A stretch of 64,000 bases of DNA from an uncultured Methylococcaceae bacterium (GTDB taxonomy: Bacteria; Pseudomonadota; Gammaproteobacteria; Methylococcales; Methylomonadaceae). Positions 21,208 to 30,294 of the stretch are shown here, one piece after another (position 1 is the stretch's first letter; each line of letters begins with the position of its first letter). Below the pieces are notes generated by a model, which was not told the origin of the DNA, did not search any database, and saw only the letters and a list, made by a program, of their open reading frames with translations. The stretch covers positions 1-64,000 of the forward strand of contig CAIPPE010000123.1 of assembly GCA_903866825.1 (NCBI GenBank), written 5' to 3'. The position numbers were made by a program, and so were the translations under genes.

Positions 21208-21475
21208 TTATAGCCACTACACACCTCCGCGTAACGCGATAATCTTAAAGGGACAGCATGATCACCGTTGAACTCAAAAGCCAAGTCGATAAAATATGGG
21301 AAACATTTTGGACAGGGGGCATTAGTAATCCACTCACCGTTATTGAGCAATTCACCTTTCTACTCTTCTTACGCAGACTCGATGAACAACAACTGTTAGC
21401 CGAAAAGAAAGCCAATCTAGTGGGAGTTAGTATCCAAAATCCTATTTTCATGGAAGAACACAACAAGTTTCGCTG
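21208..21475 (+). repeat. Direct repeat copy 1: hsdM promoter region plus 5' coding region
   Basis: Matches 22144..22411 at constant offset 936. Confidence 0.92.
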
Positions 21476-21476
21476 A
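21258..21476 (+). pseudogene. hsdM: Truncated hsdM 5' fragment
   Basis: MITVELKSQVDKIWETFWTGGISNPLTVIEQFTFLLFLRRLDEQQLLAEKKANL parallels the start of HsdM at 22194; TGA just after NKFR. Confidence 0.92.
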
Positions 21477-21521
21477 TACGATTTAATGTGAAGTTTAAAA
21501 AACGCGGAATATTAAGTCGGT

Positions 21522-21804
21522 TTACTTTCGTTTTAAATCTTGGTAGAAATTTTCATGAGTGGCAATCGCTTCAAGATAAACAAAGCGAACAGCATCATCA
21601 AGCGTATAACCTAAAAGATATAATTGATTTTGGCTGTGGAATTTATAGACATAAAGATTAGCAAGCTCACCTTTCTTTTTTTCACCTAACAACGGATTGT
21701 TGGCTACTTCACTGACCGCACCATCAACATCGCATGCAACATTATGCTGTAGTTTTTTTGTATTGCCTGCCAAATCTCGTAGTCTGGAAGACTTGGTAGG
21801 TCAT
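21522..21804 (-). pseudogene. RelE/ParE-family toxin disrupted by a 1-nt frameshift
   Basis: ATG at 21804 gives MTYQVFQTTRFGRQYKK then shifts at a 7-A run (plus-strand T 21753-21759); the other frame continues LQHNVACDVDGAVSEVANNPLLGEKKKGELANLYVYKFHSQNQLYLLGYTLDD. Confidence 0.8.
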
Positions 21805-21809
21805 ATTAA

Positions 21810-22037
21810 TCAATTTGTTTTACTACGAGGCACAAAAGGCGTGGCTTGATTTCTGGGTTCTGCCATTGAGATTAAAGACTCAGCGATAAAACTAACCGGT
21901 AGATCTGGATTATCAAGTGCGGCACGACCGACTTTTGCCCAGAACTCAATTTGACCGGCTATTGTTCTATGTTCAGCCTGAGCCTCATTTTTGGCAGCGA
22001 CATAAAGCGCTTCGTCAATTCTTACAGGTATTGTCAT
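21810..22037 (-). CDS. ParD-like type II antitoxin (start set at internal ATG 22037)
   Basis: MTIPVRIDEALYVAAKNEAQAEHRTIAGQIEFWAKVGRAALDNPDLPVSFI; 5-nt gap to the toxin ATG. Confidence 0.8.
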   Translation of the reverse strand: MTIPVRIDEALYVAAKNEAQAEHRTIAGQIEFWAKVGRAALDNPDLPVSFIAESLISMAEPRNQATPFVPRSKTN

Positions 22038-22053
22038 ATTAATACTCCACTTT

Positions 22054-22067
22054 ACTACAATTGTAGT
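22054..22067. promoter_or_regulatory. Palindromic candidate operator of the TA operon
   Basis: ACTACAATTGTAGT perfect 14-bp palindrome 17 bp upstream of the antitoxin ATG. Confidence 0.5.
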
Positions 22068-22143
22068 CATGATAAAGTAGTATGCCAATTAGTCAACAAG
22101 GATTTTAATGGGCATAAACCCTCATGTAATGGCACAATACACC

Positions 22144-22411
22144 TTATAGCCACTACACACCTCCGCGTAACGCGATAATCTTAAAGGGACAGCATGATCA
22201 CCGGTGAACTCAGAAGCCAAGTCGATAAAATATGGGAAGCATTTTGGACAGGGGGCATTAGTAATCCACTCACCGTAATTGAGCAATTTACCTTTCTACT
22301 CTTTCTACGCAGACTTGATGAACAACAACTGTTAGCCGAAAAGAAAGCCAATCTTATCGGAACCAGCCTACAAAACCCTATTTATACAGAAGCCCATAAA
22401 AAGTTTCGCTG
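22144..22411 (+). repeat. Direct repeat copy 2 (5' end of intact hsdM)
   Basis: See 21208..21475. Confidence 0.92.
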
Positions 22412-23675
22412 GCATACCTTTAAGCACCTAGACCCAGAATCCTTATTCGCGCTGTTTACCCAACCGCAAGCCGATAGCGAAAATCTCACCACCTTTGAAC
22501 ACATGAAACAGCTCGGTAGCGACGTCGGTGTGTTTGCTCGCTTCATGAAAGGGGCGACCTTTATGATTCCCACGCCTAGATTGTTAGATCAAGTCGTGCA
22601 GATGATCGATAAAATCCAGATGGATGATAGAGATACCAAAGGCGATCTTTATGAATATCTGCTGTCTAAAATAGCCACCGCCGGTACTAACGGCCAATTT
22701 AGAACCCCACGGCATATCATTAAAATGATGGTCGATATCATGCAACCGACTCAAGAAGATACCGTGTGTGATCCGGCCTGCGGCAGTGCCGGCTTTCTGG
22801 TGGCAACGGGTGAGTATGTGCATGAGAAACACCCCGACTGGTTTAATGATCAAACTTTTAGAACCCACTACAACAATGCTATGTTTACGGGCCTAGAATT
22901 TGATAGCACCATGTTACGCATCGGTGCCATGAACTTACAACTGCATGGCATTGAAAACCCAAACTTAATGGGTCGGGATGCCCTAAGTGAAGCCAATGCC
23001 GAACTGCGCGATCAATACAGTTTGATACTAGCCAATCCGCCCTTTAAAGGCTCTCTGGATTATGACAGCGTAGAAAGCTCGTTACTGAAAACCGTTAAAA
23101 CCAAAAAGACCGAATTATTGTTTCTGGCCTTAATACTGCGCATGTTAAAGATAGGCGGTCGCTGTGCGGTGATTATTCCTGATGGCGTGCTGTTTGGTTC
23201 ATCCAATGCGCATAAACAATTACGCGAAACGGTGCTCAGTAAACACAAACTTGAGGCGATTATCTCCATGCCCAGTGGTGTGTTTAAACCCTATGCGGGT
23301 GTGAGTACCGCTATTGTGGTTTTCACCAAGACCAATAACGGCGGCACGGATAAAGTCTGGTTTTATGACATGCAGGCCGATGGTTATAGCCTGGATGATA
23401 AACGTAGTCCCATTGCCGCGAGTAATATACCGGATATTGTGAGCCGTTTTGCTCAGCGTGAGTTAGAGCAAGATCGTGCGCGGACTGAGAAAAGCTTCTT
23501 AGTGCCACTGGCAGAGATTAAAGCCAATGACTGGGATTTGAGTATTAATCGCTATAAAGAAATTGTTTATGAAGAAGTGGGGTATGAGGCACCGGCGAAG
23601 ATCATTGCAGATATTGAGCGGTTGGATTTGGAAAGAGGGCAGGCTTTAAAGGTATTGAAGGAGTTGTTGGGATGA
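22194..23675 (+). CDS. hsdM: Type I restriction-modification DNA methyltransferase (M subunit)
   Basis: GQFRTPRHIIKMMVDIM, DPACGSAGFLVATGEY, ILANPPFKGSLD (NPPF). Confidence 0.95.
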   Translation: MITGELRSQVDKIWEAFWTGGISNPLTVIEQFTFLLFLRRLDEQQLLAEKKANLIGTSLQNPIYTEAHKKFRWHTFKHLDPESLFALFTQPQADSENLTTFEHMKQLGSDVGVFARFMKGATFMIPTPRLLDQVVQMIDKIQMDDRDTKGDLYEYLLSKIATAGTNGQFRTPRHIIKMMVDIMQPTQEDTVCDPACGSAGFLVATGEYVHEKHPDWFNDQTFRTHYNNAMFTGLEFDSTMLRIGAMNLQLHGIENPNLMGRDALSEANAELRDQYSLILANPPFKGSLDYDSVESSLLKTVKTKKTELLFLALILRMLKIGGRCAVIIPDGVLFGSSNAHKQLRETVLSKHKLEAIISMPSGVFKPYAGVSTAIVVFTKTNNGGTDKVWFYDMQADGYSLDDKRSPIAASNIPDIVSRFAQRELEQDRARTEKSFLVPLAEIKANDWDLSINRYKEIVYEEVGYEAPAKIIADIERLDLERGQALKVLKELLG

Positions 23676-24865
23676 GTTCAACCTCAACTTTAAAAAGTAT
23701 TTCTGAATTTATTCGAACAGGTAAGACGCCACCAACTCAAGAGGTTAAATACTTTAACGGTAAAGTCCAATGGTTTACCCCAGGAGATCTTGATAAAGAA
23801 AAATATTTAGGAATATCTAATAGAAGCTTAACAGAATTAGCATTTATAGATAAAAAAGCCACTTACTTTCCTGCCGGAACGCTTTTGGTTGCATGTATAG
23901 GCGATATTGGAAAGTTAGGTATTACAACGCAAGATTGTTCTGCTAATCAACAAATCACTGGAATTAAGCCAAACAGTACTACAGATGTTAATTTCTTATA
24001 TTATTGGTTTAGACATAATAAAATGGTTATACAGCATTTTGCTAACAATGCTGTTGTACCAATTATCAACAATGGGACTCTTGAGAAAATTAAAATCCCT
24101 CTGCCACCTCTACCAGAACAGCAAAAGATTGCCAGTATATTAGATGCAGCAGACAACCTAAGACAAAAAGACCAACAACTGATTGAAAAATACTCTGTCC
24201 TTAGCCAGTCTTTGTTTTTGGAAATGTTCGGTGATCCGGTTGCTAATCCACATAACTTTCCAATATCTAAGCTTAGCACTGCATATATAAATATTAAGGA
24301 AGGTACAAAATGCGGTCCATTTGGAAGTGCTTTAAAAAAGTTTGAATATATCGATCAAGGGGTACCTGTTTGGATTATGGATAATATTCAAAATTCCAGT
24401 TTTGTTTATGATAAATGTCTTTTTATTACCGAAGAAAAATATTTATCTCTTCAGATTTACTCAACTCTAAGTGGTGACATTATCATTTCTAGGGCGGGGA
24501 CAGTTGGCAAAATGTGCGTTGTTCCAGATAGCTACAAAAAGGCTATTATAAGTACAAACTTGATCAGATTAAGATTAGATAAAAATATAGTGTTACCAAT
24601 ATTTTTTGTATTACTAATGAAATATTTTGCTAGTAAGGTCGGGCGAATAAAAACAGGATCTGATGGTTCATTTACTCATATGAATACAGGTGTTCTAAAT
24701 GATTTAGAATTTCCATTTCCACCCATTAGCCTACAAAACCAATTTGCGGAACGCATTCAAGACATAGAAGCCCAAAAACAACTAGCAGTAGCCAGCCTAG
24801 ATAAGTCAGAAGCATTATTTAACAGCCTGCTCCAGCGAGCTTTTAAAGGCGAGTTAACCACTTAA
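23672..24865 (+). CDS. hsdS: Type I restriction specificity subunit
   Basis: IPLPPLPEQQKIASILDAADNLRQKDQQLIEKY conserved region; two TRD-like halves; overlaps the hsdM stop. Confidence 0.92.
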   Translation: MSSTSTLKSISEFIRTGKTPPTQEVKYFNGKVQWFTPGDLDKEKYLGISNRSLTELAFIDKKATYFPAGTLLVACIGDIGKLGITTQDCSANQQITGIKPNSTTDVNFLYYWFRHNKMVIQHFANNAVVPIINNGTLEKIKIPLPPLPEQQKIASILDAADNLRQKDQQLIEKYSVLSQSLFLEMFGDPVANPHNFPISKLSTAYINIKEGTKCGPFGSALKKFEYIDQGVPVWIMDNIQNSSFVYDKCLFITEEKYLSLQIYSTLSGDIIISRAGTVGKMCVVPDSYKKAIISTNLIRLRLDKNIVLPIFFVLLMKYFASKVGRIKTGSDGSFTHMNTGVLNDLEFPFPPISLQNQFAERIQDIEAQKQLAVASLDKSEALFNSLLQRAFKGELTT

Positions 24866-24916
24866 CAGCTTTATGTTATATTCTACGCACACTTAAACTA
24901 TTACTAGAGTAAGCAC

Positions 24917-25162
24917 ATGCCCACCTTATCCGTTTATGGCGATGTCCACATACCTGAAAATCTGATTCATGCGCTGGGTTTAAAACCAGGTACTGAATTG
25001 GCTTTTGAACGCCAAGGCGATGCAATCATCATGCGGCCTGTAAAAACAAATAAAGTCTCACAAGTTGACGCAGGTCCAAAAATCTTAGCTTATACAGGAT
25101 CGACCGTAACCTTAGAAGAGATGGACGAGGCTATAGCCAAGGGCGCGGCGCAATCTTTATGA
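24917..25162 (+). CDS. AbrB/MazE/SpoVT-family antitoxin
   Basis: VYGDVHIPENLIHALGLKPGTELAFERQGDAIIMRPV. Confidence 0.85.
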   Translation: MPTLSVYGDVHIPENLIHALGLKPGTELAFERQGDAIIMRPVKTNKVSQVDAGPKILAYTGSTVTLEEMDEAIAKGAAQSL

Positions 25163-25566
25163 AATCGGTCGATACTAATATCTTAGTACGCTACTATGCT
25201 CAAGACGATGTTTTGCAATCGCCCCTCGCTTTGCGGCTATTAAGAGATGAGCCTAAGCTGTTTGTAACAAAAACGGTGCTCTTTGAGCTTTTTTGGGTTT
25301 TAACACAATCCGATAAGTTTAGCTTTTTACCTGAACAAGTCATGACTGTTTTTGAACATCTACAAGGCTTACCCAATATTATTATTGAGGATGAATTTTC
25401 GCTCCAAACTGCTATCGCATGGTGCCGTGCGGGCCTTGAGTTTCCTGATGCATTACATTTAGCAGCATCTAGCGCTTGCAGTACTTTTTTGACATTTGAT
25501 GATCGAAGATTTGCGCGTCGCGCTCAACGTCTTAACTTGATGCCTATTTGTGAAGTTCCGGCATAA
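25159..25566 (+). CDS. PIN-domain toxin (VapC-like)
   Basis: SVDTNILVRYYAQDD, FPDALHLAASSACSTFLTFDDRRFARRA. Confidence 0.88.
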   Translation: MKSVDTNILVRYYAQDDVLQSPLALRLLRDEPKLFVTKTVLFELFWVLTQSDKFSFLPEQVMTVFEHLQGLPNIIIEDEFSLQTAIAWCRAGLEFPDALHLAASSACSTFLTFDDRRFARRAQRLNLMPICEVPA

Positions 25567-25602
25567 ATCAATTCCTTGTGAAAATATAGAGAGGAGAATC
25601 AA

Positions 25603-25860
25603 ATGATTGCAGATTATCAAGTGCTTAGCATTGAACAAGTGAGCCAAATTGATGATTACAAGCTAAAGTTGGTGTTTAATGACCAATCCAGTCAGGTGGT
25701 TGACTTCAAACCATTTCTTACAAAGTCACTTAACCCATTAATCAGAAAGTATTTGGCACCTGAAGAATTTGCGAAGTTTGAAGTCGATGGCGGTGATTTA
25801 GAATGGAATGATTATGATCTATGCTTCCCTATCGCTGATTTGTATGAAAATAGAATTTAA
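25603..25860 (+). CDS. DUF2442 protein
   Basis: YKLKLVFNDQSSQVVDFKPFL...DGGDLEWNDYDLCFPIADLYEN. Confidence 0.7.
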   Translation: MIADYQVLSIEQVSQIDDYKLKLVFNDQSSQVVDFKPFLTKSLNPLIRKYLAPEEFAKFEVDGGDLEWNDYDLCFPIADLYENRI

Positions 25861-25888
25861 TTGGCTTAATAAATAGAGGTAACCCAAA

Positions 25889-26095
25889 GTGAATATTGCA
25901 GAAAGAATTTATGAAGCAGTTAAAGCGCTACCCGAACAAACTGCTTGCGAAGTGTTTAGTTTTGCTGAAAGTTTAATAGCTAAACAAGTCTAAGAAGAAC
26001 GAATACGTCGTGAAATTGCCCTAGTTACGTTGACAAAATATCGTGGCCGTTTCAAAGCAGACAAATTTGTCCGCGAAGACTGTTATGAGAGCTAG
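25889..26095 (+). pseudogene. DUF2281/VapB-like antitoxin with in-frame TAA
   Basis: GTG start: VNIAERIYEAVKALPEQTACEVFSFAESLIAKQV*EERIRREIALVTLTKYRGRFKADKFVREDCYES; TAA at 25991-25993. Confidence 0.65.
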
Positions 26096-26127
26096 AGTAT
26101 TTGCATATACCAATTTGATTGAATAAC

Positions 26128-26418
26128 ATGCGTCCTTCAACAGCTTTAAATACATACCGCGAGCAAATTAAAGCCATTGTTTTAGCTCACCATACAACCA
26201 ACGCACGAGTGTTTGGTTCAGTCATCCGTAATGAAGACACTGAAACCAGTGACCTTGATTTATTGGTAGAACCTACACCCTACACATCCTTAATGGATAT
26301 AGGTGCAATCCGTCTTGAGTTAAAAAATCTGCTAGGTATTAATGTCGATGTGGTCACGCCCAATGCCTTGCCTGACTCATTCCGAGACCAAGTCCTGAAT
26401 GAATCAATTCCTTTATGA
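26128..26418 (+). CDS. MNT-family nucleotidyltransferase (MntA-like antitoxin)
   Basis: ARVFGSVIRNEDTETSDLDLLVEPTPYTSLMDIG. Confidence 0.85.
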   Translation: MRPSTALNTYREQIKAIVLAHHTTNARVFGSVIRNEDTETSDLDLLVEPTPYTSLMDIGAIRLELKNLLGINVDVVTPNALPDSFRDQVLNESIPL

Positions 26419-26639
26419 GCAAAGATAAACAAAGGTTAATTGATTACCTTAAGCATATTTTAGAGGCCATTAGTCGTATACAGCGATATATCGAAGATAT
26501 TGATGAAATTGCCTTTTTGGGTAATGCACTTGCTCATGGATATTTCAAGGTCGATCTGGAAATCGTATGGAGAACGATTGAGCGTGATTTACCGGAACTT
26601 GAGGTAATGATTGAGTCCTTACTGTCTGAGTTTCATTAA
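26415..26639 (+). CDS. HEPN/DUF86 (HepT-like) protein with apparent internal in-frame deletion
   Basis: N-term MSKDKQRLIDYLKHILEAISRIQRYIEDIDEIAFL joined directly to GNALAHGYFKVDLEIVWRTIERDLPEL; middle of the domain absent (74 aa). Confidence 0.8.
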   Translation: MSKDKQRLIDYLKHILEAISRIQRYIEDIDEIAFLGNALAHGYFKVDLEIVWRTIERDLPELEVMIESLLSEFH

Positions 26640-26683
26640 TTTATTATCAACACACTATGTCAGATCAATAAAGGTTAAACTTC

Positions 26684-29600
26684 ATGAGCAACTTCGACTT
26701 CATTAAAGTGGATTTCCCTCAGCTATTCACAGATGCTATGGAAGCTGAGAAGTTGACCTTTATCTCTCCCACTTCAACGGCGGTATTGTGCCGAAGCACC
26801 TTTGAAAACGGGGTGAACTGGCTTTATGATCATGAGGCCAAGCTATCCCGCCCTTGGCGTTCTGATTTAAGCACCTTGATTCATGAGCCGGCCTTTAGTG
26901 CTCTCTTTAATCGAACCCTTTTTTCCGAACTTAATTTAATTCGTAAAACCGGTAATGCTGCTGCACATGGCACCAGGATTAGTGAACAGGATGCGTTAGC
27001 CTGTTTAAAGTACTTATTTCGATTCTTACGTTTCTTAGCCATTTACTACGGTAAAACCACGCCAGAGACGCAGGTGTTTGATGAAGCCTTAATTCCAACG
27101 CTTCAAACATCGACGCCCGATCAGCAACAGTCTCTTCAACAACTCATCATTGATTTAGAGCTCAAGAACAAAGCCTTTCGTGAGGCAGAACAGGCTCAAA
27201 TCCAGTTAGCCAAAGAAAACACCGCACTCAAAGCCGAACTTGAACAACAACGGCTGGACATCGCCAAACGAAAAGCCGAACGAGAAAAATCGCTGGATGT
27301 CGGCACGGCTATTCCTCTACTTGTTTCAGAAGCAGAAACCCGCCGCCGTTATATCGATTTATCGTTAAAAGAATGTGGCTGGACCCATCTACAAGAGGGT
27401 CGTGACTTAGAATATGAAGTAACCGATATGCCACTCAGTACCAACCCAAGTGGTAAGGGCTATGTGGATTATGTGTTGTGGGGGGATAACGGTTTGCCGT
27501 TGGCGGTCGTTGAAGCCAAGAAGACGATGAGCAGTCCTAAAAAGGGTAAGCATCAGGCCGAACTGTATGCCAATTGTTTAGAAGCTATGCACGGGCAACG
27601 ACCTATTATTTTTTACAGCAATGGTTTTGAAACCTACTTGTGGGATGATTTATTTTCACCTGAACGCGAGGTGCAGGGCTTTTACAGCAAAGATGAATTG
27701 CAGTTATTGATTAACCGAAGAGCCACACGGACTAATTTACGTGAGTTTAAAGTCAATACGGCTATTGCGGGGCGGGCATATCAATTAGAAGCCATTAAGC
27801 GGGTGGCTGAGAATACGGTCAGCATTAATAAACAAGGTCAATTGCGCAGTCGAGCCCGACAAAGTTTGTTAGTGATGGCGACCGGTAGCGGTAAAACTCG
27901 CACGGCGGCGGCGCTGGTGGATATGTTGGTTAAGTGTCACTGGGTTAAGCGGGTTTTGTTTTTAGCGGATCGTAATGCGTTGGTGACACAGGCTAAAAAT
28001 GCGTTTAATGAGTATTTACCGCATTTAACCTCGATTGATTTAACGGAACAAAAGGAAGATGACGGTACTCGTTTAGTGTTTTCAACCTACCCGACTATTA
28101 TGAATCGGATTGATGGCAGGGTAACGGAGGATCAACGCTTTTATGGGGTAGGTCATTTCGATTTGATTATTATTGATGAGGCGCATCGGTCTATCTATCA
28201 AAAGTATAGGGCTATTTTTGAGTATTTTGATGCGCTATTAATCGGCTTAACGGCGACACCAAAAACCGAGGTCGATCACAATACCTACAGTTTGTTTGGT
28301 ATTGAAGATCATAATCCGACCTTTGCTTATGAGTTGGATACCGCAGTGGCAGAACATTATCTGGTGCCTTTTAAAGCCCAGTCGGTGCCGTTAAAGTTTA
28401 TGCGGGAAGGCATTAAATATAATGATTTATCAGACACTGAGAAAGCCGAATATGAATTAAAGTTTGGTGATCCTACCAGTGGTGAAGCGCCTGAAGAGAT
28501 TTCCAGTTCGGCGTTAAATGCGTGGCTGTTTAATACGGATACCGTGGACAAGGTGTTGAACCATTTAATGGCCGCAGGTATTAAGGTGCAAGGCGGTGAT
28601 AAGTTGGGTAAGACTATTATCTTTGCCAAGAATCATGAACATGCGCTATTTATTGAGCAGCGCTTTAATAAGAATTACCCTGAATATGCCGGTAAGTTTC
28701 TTCGGGTCATTGATAATTATGAGACTAAAGCGAAGAGTTTGTTAGCACTGTTTGCGGATAAATATGAAGAACTGGACCCTCAAATCGCAGTGTCTGTGGA
28801 TATGATGGATACCGGAGTGGATGCGCCCAGAGTGGTTAATCTGGTTTTCTTTAAGCAAGTTAAATCCTTAACCAAGTTTTGGCAGATGATTGGCCGTGGG
28901 ACGCGCTTATGTCTTGGTTTGTTTGGGCCGGGTTTGCATAAGAAAGAATTTGCGATCTTTGATTATTGTCAGAACTTTGAGTTCTTTGGTGAGAACCCTG
29001 AGGGCATCGAAGGCAATGGGGTGAGAAGCTTAACCCAGCAAGTGTTTGAAGCAAAGTTAGAAGTCGCTTATTTGATCCGTGCAAAAGCGGACAGTACCGA
29101 TGAACAGCGTATCCTTGCAGAAGCGTACTTAACTGATTTACAGCAGTTGGTGTCGGGTTTGGATACTAATCGTTTTGTGGTTAAAGCTAAATTGCGAGCA
29201 GTGATTGAATACAGTGATCAAGCGCGGTGGGCCAATCTGTCTAAAACTGATTTAGTGGATTTGAATACCCAAGTCTCCAGCTTGATCTTACCCGATAAAA
29301 ACGATGATGAACTGGCCAGACGTTTTGATGTGTTAATTTTAACCTACCAACTGGCCTTGTTAACGGCGGCGTATCGTACCGATAGTTATGTGAATAAAAT
29401 CAGCAGTACCGCGAAGGCATTGCTGAAGAAACAGAATATTCCAGCGGTTGCCTTACAGGTGACGTTGTTGAATGAGTTACAAACGGAACCGTTCTGGCAA
29501 GCCATTACTATTAATCGCTTGGATAAGGTGCGGGTCGCGTTACGTGATTTAATCAAATATCTGGATAAGGATAAACAGGTTAATGTCATTACTTCATTTG

Positions 29601-30142
29601 AAGATGTGCTGGATTTAAGCAATATCAGCGACCATGATTTAACCCCGTCTTACAGTCGGCTACAAAGTTATAAAGATAGAGTGGAGTCTTATATTCGGAA
29701 TCATAATGAACATTTGGTGATCCATAAACTCAACACGAATAAACCGATTACTGAGACCGAGATTAACGCTTTAGAAGATATTCTGTTCGATGGTGAAACA
29801 ATCGGTACTCGTCAGGATTATATTGATCACTATGGCGATAAGCCCTTAGGGGAGTTTATTCGTAGTATTGTGGGTTTAGAGATTAGCGCGGCTCAGGCAG
29901 CCTTTGCTGATTTTATCCAGACTGGTTATTTACGCGCGGATCAACTGACCTTTATGAATAGCATTATCAGTTATTTGACCCGTAACGGTACGATTGATAA
30001 AAAAATGTTATTCGAACCGCCCTTTACCCATATTCATGATCAAGGTTTATTGGGGGTGTTTGATGAGATCGCAGCGGTTAAGGTGATTAAGTTAATCGAT
30101 GAGGTGAATCAAAATGCTTTGGTGGCAAGAAGTGTGGCTTGA
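26684..30142 (+). CDS. hsdR: Type I restriction enzyme R subunit
   Basis: DUF4145-like N-term, GYVDYVLWGDNGLPLAVVEAKKT, ATGSGKTRTAAAL, DEAHRS, GRGTRL; C-terminal EcoEI-type region. Confidence 0.95.
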   Translation: MSNFDFIKVDFPQLFTDAMEAEKLTFISPTSTAVLCRSTFENGVNWLYDHEAKLSRPWRSDLSTLIHEPAFSALFNRTLFSELNLIRKTGNAAAHGTRISEQDALACLKYLFRFLRFLAIYYGKTTPETQVFDEALIPTLQTSTPDQQQSLQQLIIDLELKNKAFREAEQAQIQLAKENTALKAELEQQRLDIAKRKAEREKSLDVGTAIPLLVSEAETRRRYIDLSLKECGWTHLQEGRDLEYEVTDMPLSTNPSGKGYVDYVLWGDNGLPLAVVEAKKTMSSPKKGKHQAELYANCLEAMHGQRPIIFYSNGFETYLWDDLFSPEREVQGFYSKDELQLLINRRATRTNLREFKVNTAIAGRAYQLEAIKRVAENTVSINKQGQLRSRARQSLLVMATGSGKTRTAAALVDMLVKCHWVKRVLFLADRNALVTQAKNAFNEYLPHLTSIDLTEQKEDDGTRLVFSTYPTIMNRIDGRVTEDQRFYGVGHFDLIIIDEAHRSIYQKYRAIFEYFDALLIGLTATPKTEVDHNTYSLFGIEDHNPTFAYELDTAVAEHYLVPFKAQSVPLKFMREGIKYNDLSDTEKAEYELKFGDPTSGEAPEEISSSALNAWLFNTDTVDKVLNHLMAAGIKVQGGDKLGKTIIFAKNHEHALFIEQRFNKNYPEYAGKFLRVIDNYETKAKSLLALFADKYEELDPQIAVSVDMMDTGVDAPRVVNLVFFKQVKSLTKFWQMIGRGTRLCLGLFGPGLHKKEFAIFDYCQNFEFFGENPEGIEGNGVRSLTQQVFEAKLEVAYLIRAKADSTDEQRILAEAYLTDLQQLVSGLDTNRFVVKAKLRAVIEYSDQARWANLSKTDLVDLNTQVSSLILPDKNDDELARRFDVLILTYQLALLTAAYRTDSYVNKISSTAKALLKKQNIPAVALQVTLLNELQTEPFWQAITINRLDKVRVALRDLIKYLDKDKQVNVITSFEDVLDLSNISDHDLTPSYSRLQSYKDRVESYIRNHNEHLVIHKLNTNKPITETEINALEDILFDGETIGTRQDYIDHYGDKPLGEFIRSIVGLEISAAQAAFADFIQTGYLRADQLTFMNSIISYLTRNGTIDKKMLFEPPFTHIHDQGLLGVFDEIAAVKVIKLIDEVNQNALVARSVA

Positions 30143-30294
30143 CGCCAATTTTTATCTTTCGATAAGATGAACGTATATTTTCTATCGGGATAAATTAAAA
30201 ATACCGACTGCTGATCACTGGTTACATTGGCTGAACAAAGTTGAAGTCTAGGTTTTTTCTCTGAATTAACTTCAACTCTGCCCAGTGATTGGTT

